Source of the DNA: Flammeovirgaceae bacterium UBA5585
GTDB taxonomy: Bacteria; Bacteroidota; Bacteroidia; Cytophagales; Cyclobacteriaceae
Direction of reading: 5' to 3'
Length of the DNA stretch: 64,000 nucleotides
Assembly: GCA_002425185.1 (NCBI GenBank)
Contig: DILT01000014.1
Location: forward strand, 225,384-289,383
The notes below the pieces were generated by a model. That model was given only the letters and a program-made list of their open reading frames with translations, was not told where the DNA came from and ran no database searches. The position numbers and the translations under genes are program-made. This document shows positions 62,585 through 64,000 of the stretch, one piece after another; the stretch's first letter is position 1, and every line of letters begins with the position of its first letter.

Positions 62585-63499
62585 TTAAGTTTTAAACCGT
62601 AAAAATGTGCCCATAGGTAAATCCCTGCCATTGCTGGATTTCAGAAAGAATTCTCCTGCTTCCGCATGATGTATTGTAAAATGAGCTTTAGCCACATTTA
62701 AACCAACCAACGATGAAAGCCCTACTGCATACATACTCAAAATAAAAAAGCAGTTCTTCTCCTCCAGCAATTCACTGCTCATCCGTACCAATTCATTCAA
62801 CTGCTCTTGAAGCGTCCACTTTTCACCTTCCGGCCCACGGCCATACGGTGGCGGATCCATAATTATTCCATGGTACTTATTTCCACGCTTTACTTCGCGT
62901 TTTACAAATTTGAAAGCATCTTCATATACCCACCGTATATCCGATAAATTATTGAGCTGCATATTTTGATTTGCCCAATTCAATCCTGGGCGCGAAGCAT
63001 CAACATGTGTTACATCAGCCCCTGCAGTTTTAGCTACTACGGATGCTGCGCCTGTGTAGGCAAATAAATTCAACACACGTGGCCTATCGGCATTCCAGTT
63101 AGTTATGGTATCATAAATAAAATTCCAGTTTTCACCTTGCTCCGGAAAAATACCTACGTGACCAAAACTGGTTAGGGCCAAACGAAGCGTAAGCTTAAGA
63201 TCGTTATACTGGTACTGTACCTGCCAATTTTCAGGCATGCCTTTACCACGAGTCCATCCGCCTTTTACTTCATCGCTAAACCGAAATTTATCTTTCTGTT
63301 CACGGTCAAAGCGTGCATCGGCCAGTTTGCTCCACTCCTTTTCGGATAACACACTGCTCCAGATAGCCTGAGGCTCCGGGCGAATAAGTGTGTACTTTCC
63401 AAAGCGCTCCAGCTTCTGGCCGTCACCCGAATCGATGAGTTCATAGTCTTTCCAGGAAGCAGGGTGAAGTAGTCTCAGATTCAATGTATTCAGGTTCAA
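62585..63499 (-). CDS. Class I SAM-dependent methyltransferase, RlmI-like
   Basis: A 304-residue protein starting at TTG (63499); the exact start is uncertain. SAM-binding: LNLFAYTGAASVVAKTAGA, then VDASRPGLNWANQN. The catalytic motif MDPPPYGRGPEGEKW (DPPPYGRG) is like RlmI/RlmK-type 23S rRNA cytosine methyltransferases. It lacks the N-terminal PUA domain of RlmI, so the RNA target may differ. Confidence 0.88.
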   Translation of the reverse strand: MNLNTLNLRLLHPASWKDYELIDSGDGQKLERFGKYTLIRPEPQAIWSSVLSEKEWSKLADARFDREQKDKFRFSDEVKGGWTRGKGMPENWQVQYQYNDLKLTLRLALTSFGHVGIFPEQGENWNFIYDTITNWNADRPRVLNLFAYTGAASVVAKTAGADVTHVDASRPGLNWANQNMQLNNLSDIRWVYEDAFKFVKREVKRGNKYHGIIMDPPPYGRGPEGEKWTLQEQLNELVRMSSELLEEKNCFFILSMYAVGLSSLVGLNVAKAHFTIHHAEAGEFFLKSSNGRDLPMGTFLRFKT

Positions 63500-63572
63500 A
63501 GTTCAGGTAAAAATAGAAAGAAGCTATGATTTTGAAATTTAATCATGGAACTTTACAAAAGGTGAAATAAAT

Positions 63573-64000
63573 ATGGCGCGCATTCACAACCAAGAATACC
63601 TGAAACAAACACGAAGAGACCTTCGAAACAATGCTACAGCTGCAGAAGCTACCCTTTGGAAATTTCTTCAAAAAAGTCAGTTGGCCGGGCGCAAATTCAG
63701 AAGACAGCATAGCATTGGTAACTACGTTGTCGATTTTTATTGCCCTGCTGAAAAGTTAGTAATTGAACTGGATGGTGAGTCGCATTTTCATCAATCTGGT
63801 TATGAATCTGATCAAGCGCGAACTAAGTATCTGCAATCATTAAATATACGAGTACTTCGTTTCGAAAATGAAGAAGTGTTTAAGGCAACAGAATCTGTTT
63901 TAGATAAAATAAAAGCAGCATTTACAACCACCCCTAACCCCACCTTAATTAAGGAGGGGAATGAGAGTGCCCATCACAATCTAAACTCCCCTCCTGTTTC
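63573..64000 (+). CDS. DUF559 endonuclease-like protein, partial, 3' end in a repeat
   Basis: The reading frame opens at the ATG 63573 and stays open to the window end (142 codons seen). The core is a DUF559 domain: RRDLRNNATAAEATLWKFLQ, LAGRKFRRQHSIGNYVVDFY, then CPAEKLVIELDGESHF, then LNIRVLRFENEEVFK. The D...E(L)DG pattern is that of Vsr/restriction-type nucleases. After residue about 119 the frame continues into the repeat at 63932, giving TPNPTLIKEGNES. No partner gene is seen in the window. Confidence 0.88.
   Translation, partial: MARIHNQEYLKQTRRDLRNNATAAEATLWKFLQKSQLAGRKFRRQHSIGNYVVDFYCPAEKLVIELDGESHFHQSGYESDQARTKYLQSLNIRVLRFENEEVFKATESVLDKIKAAFTTTPNPTLIKEGNESAHHNLNSPPV
63932..63994. 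repeat. Repeat with TTAATTAA palindrome inside the DUF559 frame
   Basis: CCTTAATTAAGG (63943-63954) is a 12-bp perfect palindrome. GGAGGGGA (63953-63960) pairs with TCCCCTCC (63987-63994). The leading CCCTAACCCCACC is like other members of the CCCCTCC repeat group. It lies within the apparent coding sequence of the DUF559 gene and may continue past the window edge. Confidence 0.75.

Noticed and set aside
1..64000. CRISPR arrays, tRNA and rRNA genes
   Set aside because: I looked for repeated 25-40 bp units with regular spacers and for tRNA cloverleaf signatures in the intergenic gaps and found none; a tRNAscan and CRISPR finder run would be decisive.

Overview
The window looks like a chromosomal segment of a Bacteroidota bacterium, most likely a Cytophagales relative (inference). 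The support is family content: an S46 dipeptidyl-peptidase, DUF3822, a CarboxypepD_reg-like protein, FtsX-like permease of the Bacteroidota type, an IcmF-type fused mutase, small secreted proteins resembling type IX sorting domains, and promoters of the TAnnTTTG class. Genes are densely packed on both strands with gaps almost always under 300 bp. I saw no rRNA, tRNA, CRISPR array, prophage, insertion sequence or defence island.

Layout. 0-2 kb: two amidohydrolase-like secreted proteins on the minus strand (one cut by the window edge). 2-5 kb: OsmC protein, an XRE-regulator/membrane fusion, and a frameshifted serine hydrolase. 5-10.7 kb: SUI1 factor and DnaJ protein, DUF423, DUF1573, a Nudix protein, a membrane protein with DUF3822, coaD, and a second Nudix protein. 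10.8-17.6 kb: pyrE, a sarcosine-oxidase-like flavoprotein, small stress-type genes (YtxH, TerB-like, GNAT, META), a TPR membrane protein, a bestrophin-like protein and a PAP2 protein. 17.7-25.5 kb: a PhyH dioxygenase with an SDR, a SPOR/OmpA protein, a GT2, an NTF2-like protein, a large palindromic repeat, an M20-like peptidase with an FMO, and a histone-H1-like protein. 25.6-39.8 kb: ABC permease, S46 peptidase, CHY zinc finger, SF1 helicase, TPR histidine kinase, Gfo/Idh oxidoreductase and M28 peptidase. 39.8-50.3 kb: IcmF, an Mla-like lipid transport operon (permease, ATPase, MCE protein), two related small secreted proteins and a large M16 peptidase. 50.3-63.5 kb (almost all minus strand): LON-domain protein, apt, hutI, outer-membrane and exported orphans, a TPR/periplasmic-binding protein, guaA, a TPR protein, typA, a CarboxypepD_reg-like protein and a methyltransferase. 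63.57 kb to the end: a partial DUF559 gene that runs into a repeat.

How it fits together. Housekeeping functions (CoA, pyrimidine, adenine and GMP metabolism, ribosome-associated GTPase) sit among envelope genes (Mla, OmpA/SPOR, secreted peptidases) typical of a protein- and peptide-degrading, gliding-type Bacteroidota lifestyle (inference). The secreted peptidases S46, M16, M28 and M20-like plus hutI suggest amino-acid and peptide use.

The most unusual material is not a classical gene cluster. It is the family of dispersed palindromic repeats (3.7, 22.2, 31.55 and 63.93 kb). One of them supplies the apparent C-terminal coding sequence of a DUF559 endonuclease-like gene. Several enzymes also carry altered or missing metal-ligand motifs. 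No large new system can be claimed with confidence.
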